The notes under the pieces are model-generated. The model saw nothing but the letters and a program-made list of their open reading frames with translations, searched no databases and had not been told where the DNA came from. Both the position numbers and the translations under genes were made by a program. Source: Flavobacteriales bacterium (lineage in GTDB: Bacteria > Bacteroidota > Bacteroidia > Flavobacteriales_F > PHOS-HE28). From it: 64,000 bases of DNA. This document shows, piece by piece, positions 35,932 through 44,410 of this stretch; within the stretch, counting starts at the first letter, position 1, and each line of letters opens with the position of its first letter. Where the stretch lies: positions 186,001 through 250,000 of the forward strand of contig JADJQW010000004.1 in NCBI GenBank assembly GCA_016712535.1, in the 5' to 3' direction.

Positions 35932-37213
35932 CCGACTGCTGAAGAAGGAAGCCAAGCTCGCCGTGATCGGCCTGGGCTACGTAGGCCTCCCCATCGCCCT
36001 GGCCTTCGCGCGCCGCATCAAGGTGGTGGGCTTCGACATCAACCAGAAGCGCGTGGACATGATGCGCCGGGGCGAGGACCCGAGCAATGAATTGCCGCCG
36101 GAGGACTTCATGGGCTGCGACATCCACTTCTCCGCGGACATCAGCGACCTGAAGGATGTGGAGTTCTTCATCGTGGCCGTGCCCACGCCGATCGATCAGC
36201 AGAACATCCCCGACCTCGGCCCGCTGCTGGGCGCCACGCGTACCGTGGGCCAGGTGCTGAAGAAAGGCGACTACGTGGTGTACGAGAGCACCGTTTACCC
36301 TGGCTGCACCGAAGAGGATTGCGTGCCCCTGCTCGAGCGCTTGAGCAACCTGAAGTTCGTGGACGACTTCAAGGTGGGCTACTCGCCCGAGCGCATCAAC
36401 CCCGGCGACAAGGAGCACACGCTCGAGACCATCGTGAAGGTGAGCAGCGGCTGCGACCCGGAGAGCGCCGAGATCATCGCCCAGGTGTATGAGCTGGTGG
36501 TGAAGGCCGGCGTGCACCGCGCCAGCAGCATCAAGGTGGCCGAAGCGAGCAAGATCATCGAGAACACGCAGCGCGACGTGAACATCGCCCTCACCAACGA
36601 GCTCTCGATCATCTTCAACCGCATGGGCATCAATACCTACGATGTGCTCGAGGCGGCCGGCACCAAGTGGAACTTCCTCCGCTTCCAGCCGGGCCTCGTG
36701 GGCGGCCACTGCATCGGCGTCGATCCGTACTATCTCGTGTACAAGGCGAAGGAGCTGGGCTACCACGCGCAGATCATCGACAGCGGCCGCTTCGTGAACG
36801 ACAGCATGGGCGGCTACGTGGCCAAGCAGACCGTGAAGAAGGTGATCGCTGCCGGCACGAACCCCGCCGATGCGCGCATCCTGGTGATGGGCGCCACCTT
36901 CAAGGAGAATGTCACGGACATCCGCAACAGCAAGGTGGCCGACGTGGTGAAGGAGCTCAAGAGCTTCAGCTGCGCGGTGGACGTGACCGACCCGCATGCC
37001 GATGCCGCCGAGGTGAAGCACGAGTACGGCTACGAACTGGCGCCTGAGATGAAAGGCCCCTACGATGCCATCATCGTGGCCGTGAACCACAGCGAGTACG
37101 CCAGCAAGGACGAGGCTTGGTTCAAAGGCATGCTGAAGCCGAAAGGCGTGCTGGTGGACCTGAAGGGCGTATTCCGTAAGAAGATCAAGGACCTGAACTA
37201 CTGGAGCCTGTGA
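35915..37213 (+). CDS. UDP-N-acetyl-hexosamine 6-dehydrogenase (WbpA/TviB/WbpO type)
   Basis: This 432-residue nucleotide sugar dehydrogenase differs from the Ugd at 30.9 kb. The NAD motif is LAVIGLGYVGLPIALAFA. YESTVYPGCTEEDCVPLLE and VGYSPERINPGDKEHTLETI are typical of the UDP-GlcNAc/UDP-GalNAc subgroup, and the catalytic Cys266 is in GLVGGHCIGVDPYYLVYKA. It likely makes UDP-GlcNAcA (or UDP-GalNAcA) and so opens the pathway continued by the WbpB-, WbpE- and WbpD-type genes. The start at 35915 is the first ATG with family-like sequence and overlaps the previous gene. Confidence 0.9.
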   Translation: MNNLYDRLLKKEAKLAVIGLGYVGLPIALAFARRIKVVGFDINQKRVDMMRRGEDPSNELPPEDFMGCDIHFSADISDLKDVEFFIVAVPTPIDQQNIPDLGPLLGATRTVGQVLKKGDYVVYESTVYPGCTEEDCVPLLERLSNLKFVDDFKVGYSPERINPGDKEHTLETIVKVSSGCDPESAEIIAQVYELVVKAGVHRASSIKVAEASKIIENTQRDVNIALTNELSIIFNRMGINTYDVLEAAGTKWNFLRFQPGLVGGHCIGVDPYYLVYKAKELGYHAQIIDSGRFVNDSMGGYVAKQTVKKVIAAGTNPADARILVMGATFKENVTDIRNSKVADVVKELKSFSCAVDVTDPHADAAEVKHEYGYELAPEMKGPYDAIIVAVNHSEYASKDEAWFKGMLKPKGVLVDLKGVFRKKIKDLNYWSL

Positions 37214-37220
37214 GTGAATG

Positions 37221-37312
37221 GCCGCAGAGTCGCAAAGACGCAGAGAAGTCAACATGAACCGGATTCAGATCGATCCTGGGCCGAATCCCCTGCGCCTCTC
37301 CGCCTCTGCGGC
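37221..37312. repeat. Octad-unit palindrome upstream of rfbB
   Basis: The left arm is CGCAGAGT, CGCAAAGA, CGCAGAGA (37223-37246). The right arm is TGCGCCTC, TCCGCCTC, TGCGGC (37291-37312), largely the reverse complement of the left units. The spacer is 44 nt and the rfbB ATG is 13 nt further on. Confidence 0.75.
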
Positions 37313-37325
37313 TTAATCTTTCCAC

Positions 37326-38381
37326 ATGCAACGCAACATCCTCATCACCGGCGGCGCCGGATTCATCGGCAGCCATGTGGTGCGCCGCTTCGTGAACAAG
37401 TATCCGCAGTACCGCATCGTCAACCTCGATGCGCTCACCTATGCGGGCAACCTGGAGAACCTTCGCGACATCGAGCATGCTCCGAACTACACCTTCGTGA
37501 AAGCGGACATCTGCGATGCGGATGCGGTGGCCAGGGTGATCAAGGAGCACAGGATCGATGGCATCATCCACCTCGCCGCCGAGAGCCATGTGGACCGCAG
37601 CATCACCGATCCGCTGGCTTTCGTGCGCACCAACGTGTTCGGCACGGTGACCCTGCTCAATGCGGCGAAGGAGGCGTGGAAGGGCGACATGGAAGGCAAG
37701 CGTTTCTATCACGTGAGCACCGATGAGGTCTACGGCTCATTGCACGACGACAGCCTCTTCCTGGAGACCACGCCCTACGATCCGCAGAGTCCTTACAGCG
37801 CGAGCAAGGCTGCCAGCGACCATTTCGTGCGCGCGTACGGCAACACGTACAGGCTGCCCTTCGTGGTGAGCAACTGCAGCAACAATTACGGCAGCCACCA
37901 CTTCCCGGAGAAGCTGATTCCGCTCATGATCAACAACATCCGCAACAGCAAGCCGCTGCCGGTCTACGGCAAGGGCGAGAACGTGCGCGATTGGCTCTGG
38001 GTGGAGGATCATGCGAGCGCCATCGACGCCATCTTCCACACGGGCAGGAACGGTGAGACGTACAACATCGGCGGGCACAACGAATGGAAGAACATCGACC
38101 TGGTGCATCTGCTCTGCTCGATCATGGACAAGAAGCTTGGTCGTTCCGAAGGGGAGAGCGCCAAGCTCATCACCTACGTCACCGATCGTGCCGGGCATGA
38201 CCTGCGCTACGCGATCGACGCCGGCAAGATCGAACGCGAGCTGGGCTGGAGGCCGAGCATCACCTTCGAAGCGGGCCTGGAGCGCACCGTGGATTGGTAC
38301 CTGGCCAACACCGAGTGGCTCGATCATGTCACCAGCGGCGCCTACCAGCAGTATTACGCGGCGCACTACGCGCAGCACTGA
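37326..38381 (+). CDS. rfbB: dTDP-glucose 4,6-dehydratase
   Basis: RfbB converts dTDP-glucose to dTDP-4-keto-6-deoxyglucose, the branch point to rhamnose and other deoxysugars. The 351-residue SDR enzyme has ILITGGAGFIGSHVVRRFV, NLDALTYAGNLENL, HLAAESHVDRSI, the active-site STDEVYGSL (Thr132-Asp133-Glu134) and Tyr157/Lys161 in SPYSASKAASDHF. NCSNNYGSHHFPEKLIPL completes the diagnostic set. rfbA, rfbC and rfbD are absent from the window. It overlaps the next gene in a TGATG arrangement. Confidence 0.97.
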   Translation: MQRNILITGGAGFIGSHVVRRFVNKYPQYRIVNLDALTYAGNLENLRDIEHAPNYTFVKADICDADAVARVIKEHRIDGIIHLAAESHVDRSITDPLAFVRTNVFGTVTLLNAAKEAWKGDMEGKRFYHVSTDEVYGSLHDDSLFLETTPYDPQSPYSASKAASDHFVRAYGNTYRLPFVVSNCSNNYGSHHFPEKLIPLMINNIRNSKPLPVYGKGENVRDWLWVEDHASAIDAIFHTGRNGETYNIGGHNEWKNIDLVHLLCSIMDKKLGRSEGESAKLITYVTDRAGHDLRYAIDAGKIERELGWRPSITFEAGLERTVDWYLANTEWLDHVTSGAYQQYYAAHYAQH

Positions 38382-39130
38382 TGGGGCTATTCAGCGGTCT
38401 ATTCGGCAAGAAGGAGCCCGCGCTCGGCCCAGCGGACCTCTCCGTGCTCCGCTGCGATGTGCATTCGCACTTCATCCCGGGCATCGACGACGGCGCGCAG
38501 AACCTGGAGCAGAGCATGGAGCTGCTGCATGCCATGCACGGGCTCGGCTACCGCAAGGTGATCACCACGCCCCACAGCATGGCCGATGGGTACAAGAACT
38601 CGCCGGAGATCATCCTCGGCGGGCTGCAGAAGCTGCGCGTGGAGGTGAAGCGGCAGGGATTGGAGATCGAGGTGGATGCAGCTGCCGAGTACTACCTCGA
38701 CCACGACCTGGAGCGCAAGGTGATGGAGGGCGAGGTGCTCACCTTCGGCGATAAGCTCCTGCTCTTCGAGCTGCCCTTCATCAGCGAGCCGCAGGTGCTG
38801 CTCTCGCTCATCTTCCAGATGCAGACACAGGGTTACAGGCCCGTGCTCGCGCATCCGGAGCGCTACGCCTATTGGCACAACGACTTCCCCAAGTATGAGA
38901 GTCTGAAGGACCGCGGCGTGCTCTTCCAGTTGAACCTCGTGGCGCTCGCGGGGGCTTATGGCCGTCCGGCGAAGGAGATCGCGGAGCGCCTGATCGATGC
39001 GGGCGCCTACGAATTGCTTGGCAGCGATTGCCACAACATGAACCATGTGGAGGCCATCCGCAACACGCTGGAGCGGCCATCCCTGCATAAGCTCATCGAC
39101 AGCGGCAGATTGCTGAACGCTGGCCTTTGA
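38381..39130 (+). CDS. PHP-family tyrosine-protein phosphatase, CpsB/CapC/YwqE-like
   Basis: A 249-residue metal-dependent phosphatase of the PHP superfamily. Motifs are CDVHSHFIPGIDDGAQNLEQS (residues 25-45), TTPHSMADGY, ELPFISEP, LAHPERYAY and GSDCHNMNHVEAI, supplying His and Asp ligands. Relatives dephosphorylate the BY-kinase that controls chain length and export of capsular or exopolysaccharide, which fits its position behind the nucleotide-sugar genes. The cognate kinase (Wzc-type) is not in the window. The start overlaps the rfbB stop. Confidence 0.92.
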   Translation: MGLFSGLFGKKEPALGPADLSVLRCDVHSHFIPGIDDGAQNLEQSMELLHAMHGLGYRKVITTPHSMADGYKNSPEIILGGLQKLRVEVKRQGLEIEVDAAAEYYLDHDLERKVMEGEVLTFGDKLLLFELPFISEPQVLLSLIFQMQTQGYRPVLAHPERYAYWHNDFPKYESLKDRGVLFQLNLVALAGAYGRPAKEIAERLIDAGAYELLGSDCHNMNHVEAIRNTLERPSLHKLIDSGRLLNAGL

Positions 39131-39170
39131 GCGAGGTGTGAAAACACGTTGCGCTGGTCACGGAGCCCCC

Positions 39171-39199
39171 TTGAGGTCGTTCCCGCGAGGGTAGCTTCG
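39171..39199 (+). promoter_or_regulatory. Candidate -33/-7 promoter for the NlpC/P60-CapA gene
   Basis: TTG at 39171-39173 and TAGCTTCG at 39192-39199 are 18 bp apart. The -7 box starts 12 nt before the ATG at 39204, which predicts a leaderless or nearly leaderless transcript. Confidence 0.45.
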
Positions 39200-39203
39200 C
39201 CGC

Positions 39204-40757
39204 ATGATCAGCGCGGCCCGCATCGCTCAGCTCTGCATGGCCGCAGTGCCATTGACCCTGCGCGCACAGCCACCGGGGCCGATGCCGGCTTCCATGGCCG
39301 ATTCGATCGTCGCCCTTGGCGAGAACTACCTGGGCAAGCCATACCGGTACAAGGCCAAGGACGCCGGCGTGCTCGATTGCAGCGGCTTCGTCTGCCATCT
39401 GTACGGCCGGCATGGCATGGCGCTGCCGCGTTCTTCGGCCGGTATGGCGGCCACGGTGCCGACCATCGATCGAGCGGAAGTCGCCCCCGGCGATCTGCTC
39501 TTCTTCAAGGGCCGCGACGCGCGCAAGGACCGCGTGGGCCATGTGGCCATGGTGGCCAGCGTGACCGAGAAGGGCGACATCTGCATGCTGCACAGCTGCC
39601 ATCGCGGCATCCGCTACGACACGCTCGCCGCTGTTGACTATTACACCAAGCGCTTCATGAAGGCCGGTCGCATCGCAAGGCCGCGCAAACCGATCGAGCC
39701 GCCCCTTGATGCCTCGTCGATCCAAGCGGAATCGTCCATTGTGCTCGCGCATGATAGCGTGCCGCCCGACACCCTGCGCAACGACACGATCGTGGTCATC
39801 GGCGTGGGCGACATCATGCTCGGCACCAACTATCCGGATGCCGGCTACCTGCCGCCCAACGACGGACAGGACCTGCTCTCACCAGTGGATTCGATCCTGC
39901 GTGATGCGCACCTCACCTTCGGGAACCTCGAAGGCGTGCTCCTCGATGGACCCGGTCATCCCAAGCAGTGCAAGGACCCGGCAAGCTGCTATGTGTTCCG
40001 GTCACCAGAGCGCTATGCCGTTTACTTGAAGGATGCCGGCTTCGATGTGCTCAGCGTGGCCAACAACCACGTCGGCGATTTCGGTGAGCCGGGCCGGATG
40101 GCCACGAGGCGCGTGCTCGATTCGTTGGGGCTGCACAACGCTGGCCTGCTCTCGCGCCCGAGCGTGGTGTTCTCGCTCGATAGCGTGCGCTACGGCTTCT
40201 GCGCCTTCGCGCCCAACTCCGGCACGGCTGACTTCCGCGACATCGAAGGCGCCAAGGCGATCGTGGCCGGGCTCGACAGCGTGAGCGACATCGTGATCGT
40301 CTCCTTCCATGGCGGCGCCGAGGGCAAGGGCCACCGGCACATCATGAAGATGAACGAGGAGTTCCTCGGCGAGAACCGCGGCGATCCACATGCCTTCGCT
40401 CGTGCCGTGATCGATGCCGGTGCGGACATCGTCTTCGGCCATGGCCCGCACATCACCCGCGCGATCGACCTCTACAAGGACCGTTTCATCGCATACAGCC
40501 TCGGCAACTTCGCCACCTACGCGCGCTTCAACCTCAGCGGCCACAATGGCGTGGCGCCCATTGCGCGCGTCCGCGTTGATCGCACGGGCCGCTTCATCGA
40601 TGGCCGGTTGATCGCCATCAAGCAGGAAGGAGAGGGCGGACCAGTGCCCGATGAGCAGGGGCGGGCCGTGAAGGAGGTGATTGAATTGACCCAGGCTGAT
40701 GCGCCTGAGGCCCTGATCACCATCCGCGAGGATGGCTGGATCCACCGGAATGACTGA
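39204..40757 (+). CDS. NlpC/P60 peptidase fused to CapA-type metallophosphatase
   Basis: This 517-residue protein joins two enzyme domains. Residues 30-160 are NlpC/P60: catalytic Cys59 in KDAGVLDCSGFVCHLYG, His113 in RVGHVAMVAS and a further His near 130-133 (LHSCHRG), as expected for a peptidoglycan or peptide amidase. A linker at 160-190 leads to a CapA (PGA_cap) metallophosphatase fold: VGDIMLG (Asp203), FGNLEGVL (Asn241/Glu243), SVANNHVGDFG (Asn287-His289), SFHGGAEG (His369), GHGPHITRAID (His413/His416) and YSLGNFA. A weak signal segment is at residues 1-21. CapA proteins act in poly-gamma-glutamate or capsule export. The fusion suggests cleavage and handling of a gamma-glutamyl or cell-wall polymer, which is inference. 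Confidence 0.85.
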   Translation: MISAARIAQLCMAAVPLTLRAQPPGPMPASMADSIVALGENYLGKPYRYKAKDAGVLDCSGFVCHLYGRHGMALPRSSAGMAATVPTIDRAEVAPGDLLFFKGRDARKDRVGHVAMVASVTEKGDICMLHSCHRGIRYDTLAAVDYYTKRFMKAGRIARPRKPIEPPLDASSIQAESSIVLAHDSVPPDTLRNDTIVVIGVGDIMLGTNYPDAGYLPPNDGQDLLSPVDSILRDAHLTFGNLEGVLLDGPGHPKQCKDPASCYVFRSPERYAVYLKDAGFDVLSVANNHVGDFGEPGRMATRRVLDSLGLHNAGLLSRPSVVFSLDSVRYGFCAFAPNSGTADFRDIEGAKAIVAGLDSVSDIVIVSFHGGAEGKGHRHIMKMNEEFLGENRGDPHAFARAVIDAGADIVFGHGPHITRAIDLYKDRFIAYSLGNFATYARFNLSGHNGVAPIARVRVDRTGRFIDGRLIAIKQEGEGGPVPDEQGRAVKEVIELTQADAPEALITIREDGWIHRND

Positions 40758-40799
40758 GAACTCCTGCCGATTGGCAGGAACCCGTTCGGCGCAGGCTTC

Positions 40800-40807
40800 T
40801 ACATTCG
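40800..40807 (+). promoter_or_regulatory. Candidate -7 box for sdhCAB
   Basis: TACATTCG, 51 nt before the sdhC ATG, is the same motif as upstream of the acetyltransferase gene. A TTG 26 bp upstream is too far for normal spacing. Confidence 0.35.
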
Positions 40808-40850
40808 CCGCCGCGAACGCTTCCACCCCGTTCGTTGTTGCTAGAGCATC

Positions 40851-41525
40851 ATGGCACGATCAGCGATCCTTGGTTCCTCACTCGCGAAGAAGTACTGGAT
40901 GGCCCTCACGGGCCTTTTCCTTTCCGTTTTCCTGATCGCACACCTCGCGGGCAACCTCCAGTTGTTGGACATGAGCCCGGAGGGCCAGTTGAAGTTCAAC
41001 GCCTACGCCAAGTTCATGACCACCTTCCCGGTGGTGAAGGCCGTGAGCTACCTGCTCTATTTCAGCATCCTCTTCCACGCCTTCGACGGCATCCTGCTCG
41101 CGATCCAGAACCGAAAGGCGCGCCCGGTGCGTTACGCGAAGGAGAACGCCGGTTCTAACCGCAGCTGGGCCAGCAGCAACATGGCCCTGCTGGGCACACT
41201 GATCCTTGTCTTCCTGGTCATCCACATGAAGGGCTTCTGGTACGAGATGCACTGGGGCGCCCTTGGCCTCGATGCCGATGGCAACAAGGACCTCTACGCC
41301 GTGGTCGCGGCAGCTTTCTCCGAGTTGTGGTACGTCGCGCTCTACGTGGTGTCCATGGCGGTGCTCGCTTTCCACCTGCTCCACGGCTTCCAGAGCAGCT
41401 TCCAGAGCCTTGGCCTCAACCATCCGCGCTACACGCCCGTGATAAAGAACGTGGGCGTGTTCTTCGGCGTGGTGGTCCCGATCCTCTTCGCGCTGATACC
41501 AGTTTGGATGTTCGTTAATCGCTAG
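40851..41525 (+). CDS. sdhC: Succinate dehydrogenase cytochrome b subunit
   Basis: The membrane anchor of succinate:menaquinone oxidoreductase, of the five-helix di-heme type (frdC/sdhC fused form) used in Bacteroidota. The 224-residue protein has five hydrophobic segments and the axial-ligand histidines in FLIAHLAGNLQL, FHAFDGIL, VFLVIHMKGFWYEMH and LAFHLLHGFQSS. SLAKKYWMALTGLFL is the typical N-terminus. sdhA and sdhB follow, so it heads a three-gene operon with a palindrome between sdhC and sdhA. Confidence 0.95.
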   Translation: MARSAILGSSLAKKYWMALTGLFLSVFLIAHLAGNLQLLDMSPEGQLKFNAYAKFMTTFPVVKAVSYLLYFSILFHAFDGILLAIQNRKARPVRYAKENAGSNRSWASSNMALLGTLILVFLVIHMKGFWYEMHWGALGLDADGNKDLYAVVAAAFSELWYVALYVVSMAVLAFHLLHGFQSSFQSLGLNHPRYTPVIKNVGVFFGVVVPILFALIPVWMFVNR

Positions 41526-41549
41526 CGCCCTTCGCACATGGCACTCGTC

Positions 41550-41626
41550 GGTTCCAGGTTGAACGTTGATGAAGTCGGGGGTTGGCCCCAACCGGCGACC
41601 ATTGCCAACCTGCAACCCCCAACCTA
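41550..41626. repeat. Heptad-unit palindrome upstream of sdhA
   Basis: Left units GGTTCCA, GGTTGAA, CGTTGAT (41550-41570) and GGGGTTGG face right units CAACCTG, CAACCCC, CAACCTA (41606-41626), with GGTT and AACC cores in 7-bp phase. The right arm ends 9 nt before the sdhA ATG at 41636. The CAACCNN unit is shared with the element upstream of ugd. Confidence 0.7.
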
Positions 41627-41635
41627 CCGCTGAAC

Positions 41636-43648
41636 ATGGCATTAGACAGCAAGATCCCTCCCGGCCCCATCGACAAGAAGTGGACCTATCATAAGGGCCA
41701 CATGCGCATCGTGGCGCCGGCCAACAAGCGCCGCATCGATGTGATCGTGGTGGGAACCGGACTCGCTGGTGGCGCCGCCGCAGCGTCCCTCGCAGAGATG
41801 GGCTACAACGTGAAGGCCTTCTGCTTCCAGGACAGCGCCCGTCGCGCGCACAGCATCGCCGCGCAGGGCGGGATCAATGCCGCCAAGAATTACCAGAACG
41901 ACGGCGACAGCACCTACCGCCTGTTCTATGACACCGTGAAGGGCGGCGACTACCGTGCCCGTGAGGCCAATGTGTATCGGTTGGCGGAGGTGAGCGCGAA
42001 CATCATCGACCAATGCGTGGCGCAAGGCGTGCCCTTCGCCCGTGATTACGGCGGACTCTTGGACAACCGCTCCTTCGGCGGCGTGCAGGTGAGCCGGACC
42101 TTCTACGCCCGCGGGCAGACCGGCCAGCAGCTTCTGCTCGGCGCCTACAGCGCGCTGATGCGCCAGGTGGGCAAGGGCGCTGTGCAGATGTTCGATCGGC
42201 ACGAGATGCTCGATGTCGTGATCGTTGATGGCAAGGCGCGTGGCATCATCGCCCGCAACCTCATCACCGGTGAGATCGAACGGCACGGAGCGCACGCCGT
42301 GCTGCTGTGCACCGGCGGCTACGGCAACGTGTTCTTCCTGAGCACGAACGCCATGGGCAGCAACGTCACCGCCGCGTGGAAAGCGCACAAGCGCGGCGCC
42401 TTCTTCGGCAATCCGTGCTACACGCAGATCCACCCGACCTGCATCCCGGTGAGCGGCACGCACCAGAGCAAGCTCACGCTGATGTCCGAGTCGCTCCGCA
42501 ACGATGGCCGCATCTGGGTGCCCGCGAAACTCGAGGACGCGAAGGCGATCCGCGAGGGCAGGAAGAAAGGCAGCGACATCCCCGAGGCCGATCGCGATTA
42601 CTACCTGGAGCGCCGCTACCCGGCTTTCGGGAACCTGGTGCCGCGCGACGTCGCCAGCCGGGCCGCGAAGGAGCGCTGCGATGCGGGCTACGGCGTGAAC
42701 AAGACCGGTGAGGCCGTCTACCTGGACTTCAGCGCGGCCATCGAGCGCTACGGCAAGCAGCAGGCGAACATCCTGAAGATCGAGAGCCCGAGCAAGGAGA
42801 AGATCACCGAATTGGGCCGCGCGGTCGTGAGCGAGAAGTACGGGAACCTCTTCGACATGTACGAGAACATCGTCGGGGAGAACCCATACGACCACGCGAT
42901 GAAGATCTACCCGGCGGTGCACTACACCATGGGCGGCTTGTGGGTGGACTACAACCTGCAGACGACGGTGCCGGGCCTGTTCGCGCTCGGTGAAGCGAAC
43001 TTCAGCGACCATGGCGCGAATCGCCTCGGCGCATCAGCGCTGATGCAAGGCCTCGCCGATGGCTACTTCGTGATCCCTTACACCGTTGGCGATTACCTCG
43101 CCGATGACATCCGCACCGGGCCCATCGACACCAAGCACCCGGAGTTCGATGCGGCCGAGAAGGAGGTCACGGACCGAATCAATCACTTCATTAACAACAA
43201 GGGCAGCAAGCCGGTGGATGAGTTCCACCGCCGCTTGGGCAAGGTGATGTGGGACAAATGCGGCATGGCGCGCAACGCGCAGGGCTTGCAGGAAGCGATC
43301 GCGGAGATCCGCGGGATCCGCGATGAGTTCTACCGCGATGTGCGCGTGCCGGGCAAAGCGAACGAGTTCAATCAGGAATTGGAGAAGGCAGGTCGTGTTG
43401 CCGATTTCCTCGAGCTAGGCGAATTGATGTGCGTGGATGCACTGAACCGCAACGAGAGCTGCGGCGGCCATTTCCGCGAGGAGTATGCGGAGACCGAAGG
43501 TCCCCAACAGGGGGAGGCCAAGCGCGATGATGCCAATTACGCCTACGTGGCCGCGTGGGAATGGACCGGTGATCCGGGCAAGGCCAACCTGCACAAGGAG
43601 GCATTGGCTTTTGAAGAGGTGAAACTGACGCAACGCAGCTACAAGTGA
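41636..43648 (+). CDS. sdhA: Succinate dehydrogenase/fumarate reductase flavoprotein subunit
   Basis: SdhA oxidises succinate to fumarate and holds covalent FAD. In the 670-residue protein IDVIVVGTGLAGGAAAASLA is the FAD-binding Rossmann motif. His72 in RRAHSIAAQGGINAAKN is the FAD-attachment site. HPTCIPVSGTHQSKLTLMSE and HYTMGGLWVDYNLQTTVPGLFALGEA carry substrate and FAD contacts. The first ATG giving family-like sequence is at 41636; an upstream in-frame start at 41582 lies inside the palindrome. The stop overlaps the sdhB ATG. Confidence 0.97.
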   Translation: MALDSKIPPGPIDKKWTYHKGHMRIVAPANKRRIDVIVVGTGLAGGAAAASLAEMGYNVKAFCFQDSARRAHSIAAQGGINAAKNYQNDGDSTYRLFYDTVKGGDYRAREANVYRLAEVSANIIDQCVAQGVPFARDYGGLLDNRSFGGVQVSRTFYARGQTGQQLLLGAYSALMRQVGKGAVQMFDRHEMLDVVIVDGKARGIIARNLITGEIERHGAHAVLLCTGGYGNVFFLSTNAMGSNVTAAWKAHKRGAFFGNPCYTQIHPTCIPVSGTHQSKLTLMSESLRNDGRIWVPAKLEDAKAIREGRKKGSDIPEADRDYYLERRYPAFGNLVPRDVASRAAKERCDAGYGVNKTGEAVYLDFSAAIERYGKQQANILKIESPSKEKITELGRAVVSEKYGNLFDMYENIVGENPYDHAMKIYPAVHYTMGGLWVDYNLQTTVPGLFALGEANFSDHGANRLGASALMQGLADGYFVIPYTVGDYLADDIRTGPIDTKHPEFDAAEKEVTDRINHFINNKGSKPVDEFHRRLGKVMWDKCGMARNAQGLQEAIAEIRGIRDEFYRDVRVPGKANEFNQELEKAGRVADFLELGELMCVDALNRNESCGGHFREEYAETEGPQQGEAKRDDANYAYVAAWEWTGDPGKANLHKEALAFEEVKLTQRSYK

Positions 43649-44406
43649 TGGGAAACATGAAGCTGACACTGAAGATCTGGCGCCAGAACGGCGCGAACGA
43701 CAAAGGCAAGATTGTCGACTACCCCGTGAGCGACGTCTCCGAGGACATGTCGTTCCTCGAGATGCTCGATGTCCTCAACGACGATCTCGTGCGCAAGGGC
43801 GAGGACCCCATCGCCTTCGACCACGATTGCAGGGAAGGCATCTGCGGCATGTGCAGCCTCTTCATCAACGGTGAAGCGCACGGCCCGGGACGCGGCATCA
43901 CCACCTGCCAGCTGCACATGCGCAAGTTCAAGGATGGTGACGCCAGCTACGTGGAGCCATGGCGCAGCGCGGCCTTCCCCGTGATCAAGGACCTGGCGAC
44001 GAACCGCAGCGCCTTCGATCGCATCCAAGCGGCTGGCGGATTCGTCAGCGTGAACACCAGCGGGAACCTTGTCGATGGCAACGCGGTGCCGATCCCGAAG
44101 GACGATGCCGACAAGGCCTTCGATGCCGCCACCTGCATCGGTTGCGGTGCGTGCGTGGCCACCTGCCCGAACGGCTCGGCGATGCTCTTCACCGCGGCGA
44201 AAGTCTCGCAGCTCGCGCTCTTGCCGCAAGGCCGCCCCGAGGCGAAGCGCCGCGCCCTGGCCATGGTGGAGCAGATGGACAAGGAGGGCTTTGGCAACTG
44301 CAGCAACACAGGCGCCTGCGAGGTGGAATGCCCGAAGGGGATCAGCCTGGAGCACATCGCGCGGCTGAACCGGGAGTACTTGGCGGCGACGGTGACGAAG
44401 GAGTGA
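43648..44406 (+). CDS. sdhB: Succinate dehydrogenase/fumarate reductase iron-sulfur subunit
   Basis: SdhB carries electrons from FAD to the quinone site through three Fe-S clusters. The 252-residue protein has the [2Fe-2S] cysteines in DCREGICGMCSLFINGEAHG, then CIGCGACVATCPNG and CSNTGACEVECPKGI for the 4Fe-4S and 3Fe-4S clusters. ATG at 43648 overlaps the sdhA stop (TGATG). An in-frame ATG at 43657 and a GTG at 43645 are alternatives. It closes the sdhCAB operon, 4 nt before a lipoprotein gene. Confidence 0.96.
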   Translation: MGNMKLTLKIWRQNGANDKGKIVDYPVSDVSEDMSFLEMLDVLNDDLVRKGEDPIAFDHDCREGICGMCSLFINGEAHGPGRGITTCQLHMRKFKDGDASYVEPWRSAAFPVIKDLATNRSAFDRIQAAGGFVSVNTSGNLVDGNAVPIPKDDADKAFDAATCIGCGACVATCPNGSAMLFTAAKVSQLALLPQGRPEAKRRALAMVEQMDKEGFGNCSNTGACEVECPKGISLEHIARLNREYLAATVTKE

Positions 44407-44410
44407 GGGC

